This document shows positions 33,992-42,573 of a DNA stretch of 64,000 nt, one piece after another. The DNA is from CAZMRF01 sp964568735 (GTDB taxonomy: Bacteria; Acidobacteriota; Polarisedimenticolia; JACPZX01). The DNA is taken from positions 1-64,000 of the forward strand of contig CAZMRF010000005.1 of assembly GCA_964568735.1 (NCBI GenBank), written 5' to 3'. Each line of letters starts with the position of its first letter. Position 1 is the first letter of the stretch. Both the position numbers and the translations under genes were made by a program. Below the pieces are notes generated by a model that saw only the letters and a program-made list of their open reading frames with translations, did no database searches and had not been told where the DNA came from.

Positions 33992-36004
33992 ATGCCTGAC
34001 ATCGGCTATCTCAGCCTCCTTCTGGCCCTCGTCTGCTCCGTCTGGGCGATCCTGACCTCCTGGCTCGGCAGCGGGAGCAAGGCGCGAGAGCTTCTCCACA
34101 GCGGCGAGCGGGCGGCCCAGGCCGCCTCCGTGCTGCTCACGATCAGCATGGTCTCGCTGATCCACGCTCTCGTGCAGGACGACTTCTCGCTGCTCTACGT
34201 CGCCCAGAACTCCACCCGCTCGCAGCCTCTCCCCTACAAGGTCGCGGCGCTCTGGGGAGGGCAGGCCGGCTCGCTCCTGCTCTGGGCCTGGATTCTCTCG
34301 GTCCTCTCATTCGTCGTCGTCGCGCAGAACCGCAGGCGGAACCGGGAGCTGATGCCCGGGATCGTCGGGGCCCTGATGGGCATCCTGACCTTCTTCCTCC
34401 TCGTCCTCAGCTTCGCGGCCAACCCCTTCGAGGCGGCTGCGGGGCCCGTGGCCGACGGGGGCGGGCTCAACCCGCTTCTCCAGAACCCGCTGATGGTCAT
34501 CCACCCGCCGATGCTCTACCTGGGCTACGTCGGCGTGGCCATTCCCTTCGCCTTCGCGCTCGCGGCGCTCCTGACCGGGAAGCTCGGCAACGACTGGGTG
34601 GTCTCGGTGCGGAGGTGGAGCCTCTTCGCGTGGTTCTTCCTGGGGATCGGGATCCTGCTCGGCGGCTACTGGGCCTACGTGGAGCTGGGGTGGGGAGGCT
34701 ACTGGGCCTGGGATCCCGTGGAGAATGCCAGCCTGATGCCCTGGCTCGCCATGTCGGCCTTCATCCACTCGATCATGATCCAGGAGAAGAAGGGGATGCT
34801 GAAGGTCTGGAACATGGTCCTCGTTCTCCTGGCCTTCGGCCTGTCCATCTTCGGCACCTTCATCACGCGCAGCGGCGTCATCTCGTCCGTTCACTCGTTC
34901 GCCCGCTCGGAGATCGGCCCCTGGTTCTCGGGATTCCTCGTGGTGGTGGCCGCCCTCTCGCTGGGCTTGCTCTTCTGGCGGCTTCCGCAGCTGAAGGCCG
35001 AGAACAGGCTCGACTCGTTCCTGAGCCGGGAGAGCGCCTTCCTCTTCAACAATGTCCTCTTCGTGGCCATCTGCTTCACGGTCCTGTGGGGAACCATCTA
35101 CCCGATCCTCACCGAGGCCATCCAGGGCGAGAAGGTCAGCGTGGGCCCGCCCTGGTTCAACCAGTGGATCGTCCCTCTCGGGCTGGGTCTGCTCTTCCTG
35201 ACGGGCGTCGGCCCGCTGATCTCCTGGCGCCGCGCATCGCCGCGCGGCCTGAGGAACATATTCCTGCGTCCGGGACTGACCGGGCTCGCGACCATGGCCG
35301 TGCTTTTCGCTTTCGGAATGCGGGAGGTGGCCGCGCTGCTGGCCTTCGGGCTGTCGATCTTCGTCCTGGCGACCATCGTCTCGGAGTTCTACCGGGGCGC
35401 GCAGGCCAGGAAGGTCGTCGCGAAGGAGAGCCTCGGGCGCGGCGTCGTGAACCTCGTGTCGCGCAACAAGCGCCGGTATGGCGGCTACGTGGTGCACGTG
35501 GGGATGGTCTTCGTCTTCGCGGGGATCGCGGGCTCGGCCGGCTTCCAGCAGGAGGCCTCCGCCACGCTGAAGCGCGGCGAGTCGATGCAGGCCGGCCCCT
35601 ATACCCTGACCTTCACGGACACCCAGTCCACGAGCGACGCCCACAAGGACGTTCTCAGCACGGAGCTGACGGTGGAGCGCGGCGGCAGGGAGCTCACGAG
35701 GCTGCGCCCCGAGAAGTTCTTCTTCCGCGCCTCGGAGCAGCCCACGACGGAGGCCGCCATCTACGGGATGTGGAGGTGGCCCCCTCACCTGGTGGACGAC
35801 GTCTACGCGATCCTCGTGGATCTGAATCCGCGCACGGGAGGCTACACCTTCAAGGTCTACGTGAACCCGCTCGTCTCCCTGATCTGGATCGGCGGTTTCG
35901 TGGTGGTGATCGGGACCCACATCGCCGTGCTCCCGGAGTGGAGCCGGCAGAGGGCGTGGGCCAGGGACTCCGCACGCCGCGAGGCCTCGCATGCGGCATC
36001 CTGA
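33992..36004 (+). CDS. ccmF: Cytochrome c heme lyase subunit CcmF
   Basis: A 670-residue polytopic protein that, with CcmH, attaches heme to apocytochrome c. It contains the tryptophan-rich heme-handling motif WGGYWAWDPVENASLMPWL (about 232-250), conserved histidines in MVIHPPMLYLGYVG and FIHSIMIQEKKG, and about fifteen transmembrane helices with a periplasmic domain near the C-terminus (about 510-625). It begins 6 bases after ccmE and overlaps ccmH by 14 bases, so the genes are translationally coupled. Confidence 0.95.
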   Translation: MPDIGYLSLLLALVCSVWAILTSWLGSGSKARELLHSGERAAQAASVLLTISMVSLIHALVQDDFSLLYVAQNSTRSQPLPYKVAALWGGQAGSLLLWAWILSVLSFVVVAQNRRRNRELMPGIVGALMGILTFFLLVLSFAANPFEAAAGPVADGGGLNPLLQNPLMVIHPPMLYLGYVGVAIPFAFALAALLTGKLGNDWVVSVRRWSLFAWFFLGIGILLGGYWAYVELGWGGYWAWDPVENASLMPWLAMSAFIHSIMIQEKKGMLKVWNMVLVLLAFGLSIFGTFITRSGVISSVHSFARSEIGPWFSGFLVVVAALSLGLLFWRLPQLKAENRLDSFLSRESAFLFNNVLFVAICFTVLWGTIYPILTEAIQGEKVSVGPPWFNQWIVPLGLGLLFLTGVGPLISWRRASPRGLRNIFLRPGLTGLATMAVLFAFGMREVAALLAFGLSIFVLATIVSEFYRGAQARKVVAKESLGRGVVNLVSRNKRRYGGYVVHVGMVFVFAGIAGSAGFQQEASATLKRGESMQAGPYTLTFTDTQSTSDAHKDVLSTELTVERGGRELTRLRPEKFFFRASEQPTTEAAIYGMWRWPPHLVDDVYAILVDLNPRTGGYTFKVYVNPLVSLIWIGGFVVVIGTHIAVLPEWSRQRAWARDSARREASHAAS

Positions 36005-36542
36005 TCGAGGAGCGCGGGGGCGGCGCCTCGCCATGGGCCTGCTCTTCTCAGTCCTCCTCGCCGCGCCTGCCGCCGCGCAGACGACCGGCACCCCGGCTCA
36101 CCCCGCGCCCGCTCCGGGCGGCGTGCAGGGGGCCTCGGGGCTCTCGCAGGTCACGATGAGGGTGCTCTGCCCGTGCGGCACCTGCGTGAACCAGACGCTC
36201 CACGTCTGTACCTGTGGCACGGCCGCGAACGAGCGCGAGCAGATCGCGGAAGCCCTCGCGTCGGGGCGGAGCGCCGAGTCGATCGTCCAGCAGTACGTCG
36301 ATCGCTACGGGGTCCAGATCCTGACCACGCCCGAGAAGGAAGGCCTCAACCTCGTCGGCTGGCTCGTGCCCTTCGTCGTGACCATCTCGGCGCTGGTCGC
36401 CCTGACCTGGGTCCTCCTGAGCTGGACTCGCAGGGCGGCGCCGGCGCTGGCCGTGGGGCCGCAGGCTGTGATCCCCGTGAACGCGGCCGATCGCGGGTAC
36501 CGCGAGGCGCTCGAGCGGGACCTGCGGGATTTCAAAGCCTGA
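35991..36542 (+). CDS. ccmH: CcmH-family protein with extended cysteine motif
   Basis: A 183-residue periplasmic protein with a signal peptide (RGARGRRLAMGLLFSVLLAAPAAAQ, cleavage after AQ), the CcmH/NrfF domain and a C-terminal membrane helix (about 122-145). In place of the usual LRCxxCQ motif it has C60-P-C62-G-T-C65 and, ten residues on, C73-T-C75, giving five cysteines. This CxCGxC...CxCG form is found in CcmH-like proteins of environmental phyla; it may still reduce apocytochrome thiols or bind metal. The helical part (EREQIAEALASGRSAESIVQQYVDRYG) is typical. The start at 35991 overlaps ccmF and supplies the charged n-region of the signal peptide. Confidence 0.88.
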   Translation: MRHPDRGARGRRLAMGLLFSVLLAAPAAAQTTGTPAHPAPAPGGVQGASGLSQVTMRVLCPCGTCVNQTLHVCTCGTAANEREQIAEALASGRSAESIVQQYVDRYGVQILTTPEKEGLNLVGWLVPFVVTISALVALTWVLLSWTRRAAPALAVGPQAVIPVNAADRGYREALERDLRDFKA

Positions 36543-36543
36543 G

Positions 36544-36843
36544 ATGATCGCCGCCGCCGTCCTCCTCGGAGCAACGACGCTCTGGGTCCTCGCTCCCCTT
36601 CTGGGCTGGACGAGGCAGGAGGAGGAAGCGCGGGATCCCCGCAGAGAGGAGCAGGAGAGCCTCCTCGCGGCCCGGCGCGAGATCCTCGCATCCATCAAGG
36701 ATCTCGAGATGGAGGCCCAGGTCGGCAAGCTCACCCCCGAGGACTACGAGCAGACGCGCGAGCGTCTCAGCCAGGAAGCCGTCGAGGTTCTCCGCAGGCT
36801 CGACGAACGGAAGAGCGTGAAGATCGATGGCCCGCTCGGCTGA
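36544..36843 (+). CDS. Short CcmI-like protein
   Basis: A 99-residue protein with one N-terminal membrane helix (1-20) and a helical, charged domain (LLAARREILASIKDLEMEAQVGKLTPEDYEQTRERL) that matches the N-terminal part of CcmI/CycH, the apocytochrome c chaperone. The TPR domain of full-length CcmI is missing. It lies between ccmH and ccmA, starting 1 base after the ccmH stop and overlapping ccmA by 17 bases. A minimal CcmI or assembly factor is the likely role. Confidence 0.75.
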   Translation: MIAAAVLLGATTLWVLAPLLGWTRQEEEARDPRREEQESLLAARREILASIKDLEMEAQVGKLTPEDYEQTRERLSQEAVEVLRRLDERKSVKIDGPLG

Positions 36844-37555
36844 GCCGGCGGTCCGGGCACGCCGGCTCGCCCGGAGGTTCGGGCACACGCTCGCCGTGAC
36901 CGGCATCGACCTCGACATTCCTGCGGGGGAGCTCGTCGCCGTCTTCGGCCCGAACGGGGCCGGCAAGACAACGCTGCTGCGGCTCCTATGCGGGCTGCTC
37001 CGCCCCTCCACGGGTGAGATACACCTGATGGGCCTATCCTCCCGGGAAGATCCCTCAGGTGCGCGGCGCCGGCTCGGCTACATCGCGCATACGTCCTTCC
37101 TCTACCGCGGCCTGACGGCGCAGGAGAACCTCGCCTTCTACGCGCGTCTCTACGCGGTGCCCGATGCGGGCGCGAGGATCGACGCCCTCCTCGGGCGCGT
37201 CGGTCTCATCTCGAGGGCCTCGGATCCCGTGCGCACCTACTCGCGCGGGATGCTCCAACGCCTCTCCATCGCGCGCGCCATCCTCCACGAGCCGGAGATC
37301 CTCTTCCTCGACGAGCCCTACACGGGGCTCGATCGCGAGGCTTCGGGGATCCTCGGTTCGATCCTCGGCGAGATGCGCGGGCGGGGCGGCACGATCATGA
37401 TGGTCACGCACGACCTGGAGCGCGGGCTCTCGCTCGCGTCGAGGGTCCTTCTGCTCTCCAGGGGACGGCTCGTGGATGATCGCCCCGCCGCGGGGCTCGC
37501 TCCCGGTGAGCTCGAGAGCCTCTACTCGTCCAGGGTGCGGGCTTGGGTCTCCTGA
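36827..37555 (+). CDS. ccmA: Heme exporter ATP-binding protein CcmA
   Basis: ABC ATPase of 242 residues that drives release of holo-CcmE. It has Walker A GPNGAGKTTL (about 44-53), the signature YSRGMLQRLSIARA (about 137-150), Walker B ILFLDEPYTGLD (about 158-169) and the switch His in VTHDLERG. The start at 36827 overlaps the upstream gene; the stop overlaps the TTG of ccmB. Confidence 0.93.
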   Translation: MARSAEPAVRARRLARRFGHTLAVTGIDLDIPAGELVAVFGPNGAGKTTLLRLLCGLLRPSTGEIHLMGLSSREDPSGARRRLGYIAHTSFLYRGLTAQENLAFYARLYAVPDAGARIDALLGRVGLISRASDPVRTYSRGMLQRLSIARAILHEPEILFLDEPYTGLDREASGILGSILGEMRGRGGTIMMVTHDLERGLSLASRVLLLSRGRLVDDRPAAGLAPGELESLYSSRVRAWVS

Positions 37556-38220
37556 GGCAGGCATGGACCATCTACGTCAAGGACCTGCGCCTCGAATGGC
37601 GGACGCTGGACTCGCTGCCGGCCATGTTCTTCTTCGCGCTCCTGGTGCTCGTGATCTTCAACTTCACGCTGGATTTCACGACGACTCCCTTCGAGGAGCT
37701 GGGGCCGGGCGTGCTCTGGGTCACCTTCACCTTCGCCGGCATCCTCGCCCTCACCCACTCGTTCGCTCTCGAGCGGGAGGAGGACTGCATGCAGGGGCTG
37801 CTCCTCTCGCCGGTCGAGCCGGGAGCCATCTACCTGGGCAAGGCCCTCTCGAACCTGACGATGATCCTCGGGATGCAAATCGTCGTGGTTCCGCTGAGCG
37901 CCGTTCTCTTCAACTTCTCGCTCTCGGGACGGATAGGCGGGCTGGCGGTGGTGCTCGTCGTCCACTCGCTGGGCTTCGCGGGGGTCGGAACCCTGCTCGG
38001 GGCGATCACGGCCCGGACGCGCCGGGCGGAGGTGCTGCTGCCCATCATCCTCTTTGCCGTCTGCGTGCCGATCATCATCTCGGCGGTGAAGACCACGGCC
38101 CTGATCATGGCCGGGCGCCCTCTCGTCGAGACGAAGGAATGGATGACCATCGCGGGGGCCTTCGACGCGATCCTGCTCTCGGCCTCCTTCCTGACCTTCG
38201 AATACGTGATCGAGGAATGA
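37543..38220 (+). CDS. ccmB: Heme exporter membrane protein CcmB
   Basis: A 225-residue membrane permease with six transmembrane helices. N-terminal WTIYVKDLRLEWRTLD and SFALEREEDCMQGLLLSPVEPGAIYLGK are family landmarks. It starts with TTG at 37543, inside the end of ccmA (13-base overlap), without a good ribosome site, implying coupling to ccmA translation. With CcmA and CcmC it forms the complex that loads and releases heme-CcmE. Confidence 0.92.
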   Translation: MGLLRQAWTIYVKDLRLEWRTLDSLPAMFFFALLVLVIFNFTLDFTTTPFEELGPGVLWVTFTFAGILALTHSFALEREEDCMQGLLLSPVEPGAIYLGKALSNLTMILGMQIVVVPLSAVLFNFSLSGRIGGLAVVLVVHSLGFAGVGTLLGAITARTRRAEVLLPIILFAVCVPIIISAVKTTALIMAGRPLVETKEWMTIAGAFDAILLSASFLTFEYVIEE

Positions 38221-38232
38221 GGAGCCGGCCGC

Positions 38233-38922
38233 ATGGGTAGGATCGCCGGCATCGTGGTGCCTCTCCTCCTCTTCGGCCTCGTCTCGGCCGGGCTCTACGG
38301 GGCCTTCTTCAAGGCGCCGACCGAGGCGCAGATGGGAGACATCCAGCGCATCTTCTACTTCCACGCACCTGCGGGGATCACGGCCTTCCTGGCCTTCATG
38401 ATCTCGGGCCTCTTCTCGGCGCTCTACCTCTGGAAGCGCAGCCTGCGCTTCGACATCATCGCCCACGCTTCCGCCGAGGTGGGCCTCCTCCTGTGCACGA
38501 TCGTCCTGGTCACGGGCCCGCTGTGGGCGAAGCCGGTCTGGCTCACCTGGTGGACGTGGGAGGCGCGCCTGACGACCACCCTGGTCCTCTGGCTCATCTA
38601 CGTGGCCTACGCGCTCGTCAGGCGCTACACGGAGGGGCGCGACCAGCAGGCCCGCTTCGCGGCGGTGCTCAGCATCATCGGCGCGCTGAACGTCCCCATC
38701 GTCTACAAGTCGATCAGCTGGTGGCGGGGCCTGCATCCCGTCGTCCTGACACCATCAGGGGGAGGCGGGCTGGATCCGGAGATGCGCGCGATCTTCCGCC
38801 TCTGCATCCTCGTCTACTTCGCGATCTACGGCTGCCTCATGGCGGCCAGGGTCTCCCTCGGCCGGGCCGAGGACGACGTCGCCCGCCTCCGGGAGGAGCT
38901 ACAGGAGCAGACAACGGCATGA
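38233..38922 (+). CDS. ccmC: Heme-handling membrane protein CcmC
   Basis: A 229-residue polytopic protein that puts heme onto CcmE. It has the WWD-type motif WLTWWTWEARLTTTL (about 98-112; Glu in place of the usual Asp), the His of IFYFHAPAG (about 41-49) and the second conserved His in SWWRGLHP. Six transmembrane helices. A GAGGAG ribosome site precedes the ATG at 38233. Its stop overlaps the ATG of ccmD (ATGA). Confidence 0.93.
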   Translation: MGRIAGIVVPLLLFGLVSAGLYGAFFKAPTEAQMGDIQRIFYFHAPAGITAFLAFMISGLFSALYLWKRSLRFDIIAHASAEVGLLLCTIVLVTGPLWAKPVWLTWWTWEARLTTTLVLWLIYVAYALVRRYTEGRDQQARFAAVLSIIGALNVPIVYKSISWWRGLHPVVLTPSGGGGLDPEMRAIFRLCILVYFAIYGCLMAARVSLGRAEDDVARLREELQEQTTA

Positions 38923-39140
38923 AGGAGCACTTCCCCTACCTCTTCTGGGCCTACAACATCATCTGGATCCTGATTGCGGGCTACCTCGGCGTCATCTTCG
39001 CGCGCCAGCGATCCCTCCGCCGGCAGATCGAGGAGCTTCGATCGCGCCTCGTTGCCATCGGAGATCGCCGCTCGGACGACAGGAGAGCCTTGCCCTCCTC
39101 TGGTCAGGGAGATGTCCTTGAGGGCGAGATCATCGATTAG
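38919..39140 (+). CDS. ccmD: Small membrane protein CcmD
   Basis: A 73-residue protein with one transmembrane helix (FPYLFWAYNIIWILIAGYLG) followed by a basic cytoplasmic helix (RQRSLRRQIEELRSRL), the usual CcmD layout. It starts at the ATG that overlaps the ccmC stop. CcmD helps release holo-CcmE from the CcmABC complex. The C-terminal 30 residues are longer and more polar than in enterobacterial CcmD. Last gene of the ccm operon. Confidence 0.85.
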   Translation: MKEHFPYLFWAYNIIWILIAGYLGVIFARQRSLRRQIEELRSRLVAIGDRRSDDRRALPSSGQGDVLEGEIID

Positions 39141-39239
39141 CGATTGCCTCGCAACGTGAGGTCGTGCCCCTGGGTATCCGGCGACCGGGGCGGCTTCCTC
39201 GTGTGGTACCGTCTTCACATCTTGCGAGTGATTACTGGA

Positions 39240-40928
39240 GTGAAGGGCCGGGTCGTTCTGTGCCTGGTCGCGCTCGCCACCGCTCTTCCTCTGCCTGCGG
39301 CGACGCGCCCCGCGCCCACCGCGCCTCACGCGATGGTGGTCCTGCCGGAGCCGCTGGCCGCTGAGGTGGCGCTCGGAATCCTCCGCTCGGGAGGCAATGC
39401 GGTCGATGCCGCCGTCGCCGCCGGCTTCGCGCTCGCCGTCACCCATCCGGCAGCCGGAAACCTCGGGGGCGGGGGCTTCATGCTCGTGCGGCTGTCGGGG
39501 GGCGAGAGCTGGGTGATCGACTACCGCGAAACCGCGCCCGCGGCGGCCACGAAGGACATGTTCCTCGACGCTTCCGGAAAGGCTCTGCCGGGACTGAGCG
39601 TGGAGAGCTACATGGCCTCGGGCGTTCCGGGGACGGTGGCGGGCCTCGCCCTCGCGCGGGAAAGGGCGGGAACGATCCCGCTCAGCCGGCTGATCGCGCC
39701 GGCCGCCACGCTGGCCGCGGAGGGCTTCCCCGTCTCCCCCACCCTGGCCCGGGACCTCCGGGAGCACCGCGAGCAGCTCGCCCGCCATCCCTCGAGCGCA
39801 CGCATCTTCCTTCCCGGCGGGAGCCCCCCCGAGCCCGGATCTCTCCTGGTCCAGGAGGATCTCGCCCGCACACTCCGCCTGATCGCCCGCGATGGTCCTG
39901 CCGCCTTCTACGAGGGCCCGGTCGCCGCATCCATGGAAGAGATCATGCGGGCCCGCGGCGGGAGGCTGACGCGCGCCGACATGGCCGCCTACCGCGCCCT
40001 GGTGCGTGAGCCCGTCCGGACGCGCTACCGGGATCTCGACGTCATCTCGGCGCCCCCACCCTCTGCCGGCGGCATCGTCCTCTCCGAGATGCTGCACATG
40101 CTCGAGCCCTACAACCTCCGCGATCTCGGCCGAGGATCCTCGGCCTACCTCCACCTGCTCGCGGAGGTCATGAAGCGGGCCTATGCCGACCGGTCCCTTT
40201 TCCTCGGCGATCCGGATCAGGTCGACATCCCCGTGCAGCGGCTTCTCTCGCCCGCCTACGCGCGATCCCTGATGTCCGGCTACGACCCTGGGCACGCGAC
40301 GCCTGCCGAAGCCGCGGGCCCGGGCGATCCCCTCCGCTTCGAAGGGGACTCGACGACCCACTTCACGATCGTCGACGGCATGGGCAACGTCGTCGTGAAC
40401 ACCTACACGCTCAATGGCTCTTTTGGAATGGGCGCGGTCCTCGATGGATGGGGTTTCCTCCTCAACAACGAGATGGACGACTTCAGCCTGGCCCCCGGAG
40501 CCCCGAACATGTACGGCCTCGTGGGCGCCGAGGCGAACGCCATCTCCCCGGGGAAGCGGATGCTCTCGTCGATGACGCCGACCATCATCTTGAAAGCCGG
40601 AAAACCCTGGCTCGCGCTCGGCACTCCGGGAGGAGGGAGGATCACGACGATGGTCCTGCAGGTCCTCCTCAACGTCGCCGAATTCGGCATGGAGCTTCAA
40701 GACGCCGTGGACGCGCCGCGCTGCCACCATCAGTGGAAGCCGGATCGCATTTCCTGCGAGGAGGAGGCTCTTCCAGCCGACGTGCGGGCCGGGCTCGAAG
40801 CGCGCGGCCACGCGGTCCGGACCGGATCGCACCAAGGGGACATCCAGGCCATCCTGATCGAGCCGGAGAGCGGACTGCTGCACGGGGCCGCCGACGCGCG
40901 CGGAATGGGGGTCGCGCTTGGCTATTGA
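39240..40928 (+). CDS. ggt: Gamma-glutamyltransferase
   Basis: Secreted Ntn-hydrolase of about 562 residues that cleaves the gamma-glutamyl bond of glutathione and related peptides. It has a hydrophobic leader (VVLCLVALATALPLPAA), the family N-terminal HAMVVLPEPLAAEVALGILRSGGNAVDAAVAA, and the autoprocessing site DSTTHFTIVD, with Thr372 as the new N-terminal nucleophile of the small subunit. NTYTLNGSFGMG and PGKRMLSSMTPTI match the family. GTG at 39240 was taken as start; GTG 39228 is as likely. Its end overlaps the next gene by 11 bases. Confidence 0.9.
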   Translation: MKGRVVLCLVALATALPLPAATRPAPTAPHAMVVLPEPLAAEVALGILRSGGNAVDAAVAAGFALAVTHPAAGNLGGGGFMLVRLSGGESWVIDYRETAPAAATKDMFLDASGKALPGLSVESYMASGVPGTVAGLALARERAGTIPLSRLIAPAATLAAEGFPVSPTLARDLREHREQLARHPSSARIFLPGGSPPEPGSLLVQEDLARTLRLIARDGPAAFYEGPVAASMEEIMRARGGRLTRADMAAYRALVREPVRTRYRDLDVISAPPPSAGGIVLSEMLHMLEPYNLRDLGRGSSAYLHLLAEVMKRAYADRSLFLGDPDQVDIPVQRLLSPAYARSLMSGYDPGHATPAEAAGPGDPLRFEGDSTTHFTIVDGMGNVVVNTYTLNGSFGMGAVLDGWGFLLNNEMDDFSLAPGAPNMYGLVGAEANAISPGKRMLSSMTPTIILKAGKPWLALGTPGGGRITTMVLQVLLNVAEFGMELQDAVDAPRCHHQWKPDRISCEEEALPADVRAGLEARGHAVRTGSHQGDIQAILIEPESGLLHGAADARGMGVALGY

Positions 40929-41454
40929 CGTCGCCGTCTTCGGATCCTCCGAGGTGGTCCCCGGCGATGCGGCCTGGGAGGATGCGCGCCGGGTCGGCGA
41001 GCTGCTCGCCCACGAGGGCTTCCGCGTCTTCAACGGCGGCTACGGCGGCGTCATGGAGGCCTGCAGCCTCGGAGCCGCCGCGGCGGGAGGCGCCGCCATC
41101 GGCATCACGTGCCTCTCCTTCGATCGCGGGAGAGGGAACCGCCACCTCACCGAGGAGCACCCCTCGCCCGATCTCTTCGAGAGGACGCGTTCCTTGATAG
41201 AGCCCTGTGCCGCATATATCATCCTGCCCGGAAAAGCGGGCACACTCGCAGAGCTGGCCTTTCTATGGGCCCTCCAGCGAGGAGGCCTGCTGGGCCGCAG
41301 GCCGGTCGTCCTCCTCGGTGGGTTCTGGGACGGCTTCGTGCAGCACCTTCTGGAGCGGGGCCTCCTGGAGCCCGCTCAGGCGGCGGCGACGATGCACGCC
41401 GCCACGGCCGAGGAAGCCGTCCGCATCGTCCGCCACCAGGTGAATCCCTCGTGA
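40918..41454 (+). CDS. LOG-family Rossmann protein (TIGR00725-like)
   Basis: A 178-residue single-domain protein of the lysine-decarboxylase-like/LOG superfamily. VAVFGSSEV, FNGGYGGVMEA (nucleotide-binding GGxxGxME) and ILPGKAGTLAELAF are visible; in the last motif Lys replaces a Gly of the usual PGGxGTxxE. LOG enzymes release the base from nucleoside monophosphates; TIGR00725 members lack a proven activity. TTG start at 40918 lies inside the ggt gene. The stop overlaps the GTG of lepB. Confidence 0.8.
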   Translation: MAIDVAVFGSSEVVPGDAAWEDARRVGELLAHEGFRVFNGGYGGVMEACSLGAAAAGGAAIGITCLSFDRGRGNRHLTEEHPSPDLFERTRSLIEPCAAYIILPGKAGTLAELAFLWALQRGGLLGRRPVVLLGGFWDGFVQHLLERGLLEPAQAAATMHAATAEEAVRIVRHQVNPS

Positions 41455-42257
41455 CAGAGAACAGCGCCGCCACCTCCGCGGAAATCGTCCGGCAGTCGGA
41501 GCCCCCGCCCAAGGGGATCGTCCGCGACTACTTCGAGACGATCGTGATCTGCGTGATCTTCGTCGTCGCGGCGCGGGCCTTCGTCTTCCAGCAGTCGAAG
41601 ATCCCCACCGGATCCATGATCCCGACCCTCCTGATCGGGGACTACATCGTCGTCAACAAGTTCATCTACGCGCCGACGCGCTCAGCGCTGGAGAGGGCCT
41701 TCCTGCCTGTGCGCGACATCAGGCGCGGCGACATCGTGGTCTTCAAGTTTCCCGTGGAGCCGGAGAAGGACTACATCAAGCGGATCATCGGCCTGCCGGG
41801 CGACGTGATCGAGATCCGGAACAAGACCGTTTACATCAACGGCGAGCCGCTCGATGAGCCCTACAAGGTCCACGAGACGGAGGAAAGCCAGGATTCCTGG
41901 CGGCGCATCAGGGAAGGCGAGGCCCAGGCATCCCTCTCCGCCGCGACTCCCCCGCGACGGCTCCTCACGCACTTCCGCGGGGACGAGCACTTCAACTACG
42001 GCCCCATCCGCGTGCCCGAGGACTCCTATTTCGCCATGGGGGACAACAGGGACAACTCCAAGGACAGCCGGGCGTGGGGAACGGTCCCGAGGGCGAACGT
42101 CAAGGGCCGCGCCTTCGTCATCTTCTGGTCCTTCACCGGGGAGGAAGGCGACCACAACCGGACGGGCATCGTGGAGCGCACGCGGAGCGTCACGAACAAG
42201 GTGCTCCACTTCCTGACCAAGTCCAGGTACAGGCGCGTCTTCCGTCTCATCTCCTGA
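41451..42257 (+). CDS. lepB: Signal peptidase I
   Basis: A 268-residue membrane protease that removes signal peptides. One N-terminal membrane helix (about 24-44) precedes the catalytic Ser55 in PTGSMIPTL and Lys110 in YIKRIIGLPGD; the C-terminal GDNRDNSKDSRAWG box is intact. An insertion with Ser/Ala/Arg-rich sequence lies at about 145-175. GTG at 41451 overlaps the stop of the LOG gene (GTGA). The last 30 residues are a basic tail (TNKVLHFLTKSRYRRVFRL). Confidence 0.93.
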   Translation: MTENSAATSAEIVRQSEPPPKGIVRDYFETIVICVIFVVAARAFVFQQSKIPTGSMIPTLLIGDYIVVNKFIYAPTRSALERAFLPVRDIRRGDIVVFKFPVEPEKDYIKRIIGLPGDVIEIRNKTVYINGEPLDEPYKVHETEESQDSWRRIREGEAQASLSAATPPRRLLTHFRGDEHFNYGPIRVPEDSYFAMGDNRDNSKDSRAWGTVPRANVKGRAFVIFWSFTGEEGDHNRTGIVERTRSVTNKVLHFLTKSRYRRVFRLIS

Positions 42258-42384
42258 CGGTGGCCCCCACTTCTTGACCTCGCGGGGCCCCCTGTTATGA
42301 TGGGGACCCGCTCGAAGGGCCCGGCCTGCTGGCAGCGAGTCGCGGGCGGCGCGGTTCCCGAAGAGACGACGGAGGCTTTCCTGA

Positions 42385-42573
42385 ATGCCGACCATCACGC
42401 AGGACGTGATCGTCTACCACCAGCTCCAGAAGGACTCGACTCCCGAGGAGATCACGCTGAGCGCCGGCGCCGCCGTGGACATCGTGAAGGAGTGGGCCAC
42501 TCGGTACCTCATCAAGGCCTCCGACGGGAAGCTCTTCAACATCCCCAAGGAGTTCGTGGATCCGGCCTCCTAG
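42385..42573 (+). CDS. Small conserved-looking protein, unknown function
   Basis: A 62-residue protein with predicted beta strands (DVIVYHQL, ATRYLIKASDGKLFNIP), possibly a small SH3-like barrel. ATG at 42385 has a GGAGG ribosome site 9 bases upstream, and codon use fits the genome, so it is probably real. No family is recognised. Its stop codon overlaps that of nadB on the other strand. Confidence 0.6.
   Translation: MPTITQDVIVYHQLQKDSTPEEITLSAGAAVDIVKEWATRYLIKASDGKLFNIPKEFVDPAS

Noticed and set aside
40918..41454. Lysine decarboxylase
   Set aside because: Old database label for the LOG superfamily; the GGxxGxME and PGxxGTxxE motifs show a nucleotide-binding LOG-type protein, not a PLP decarboxylase.
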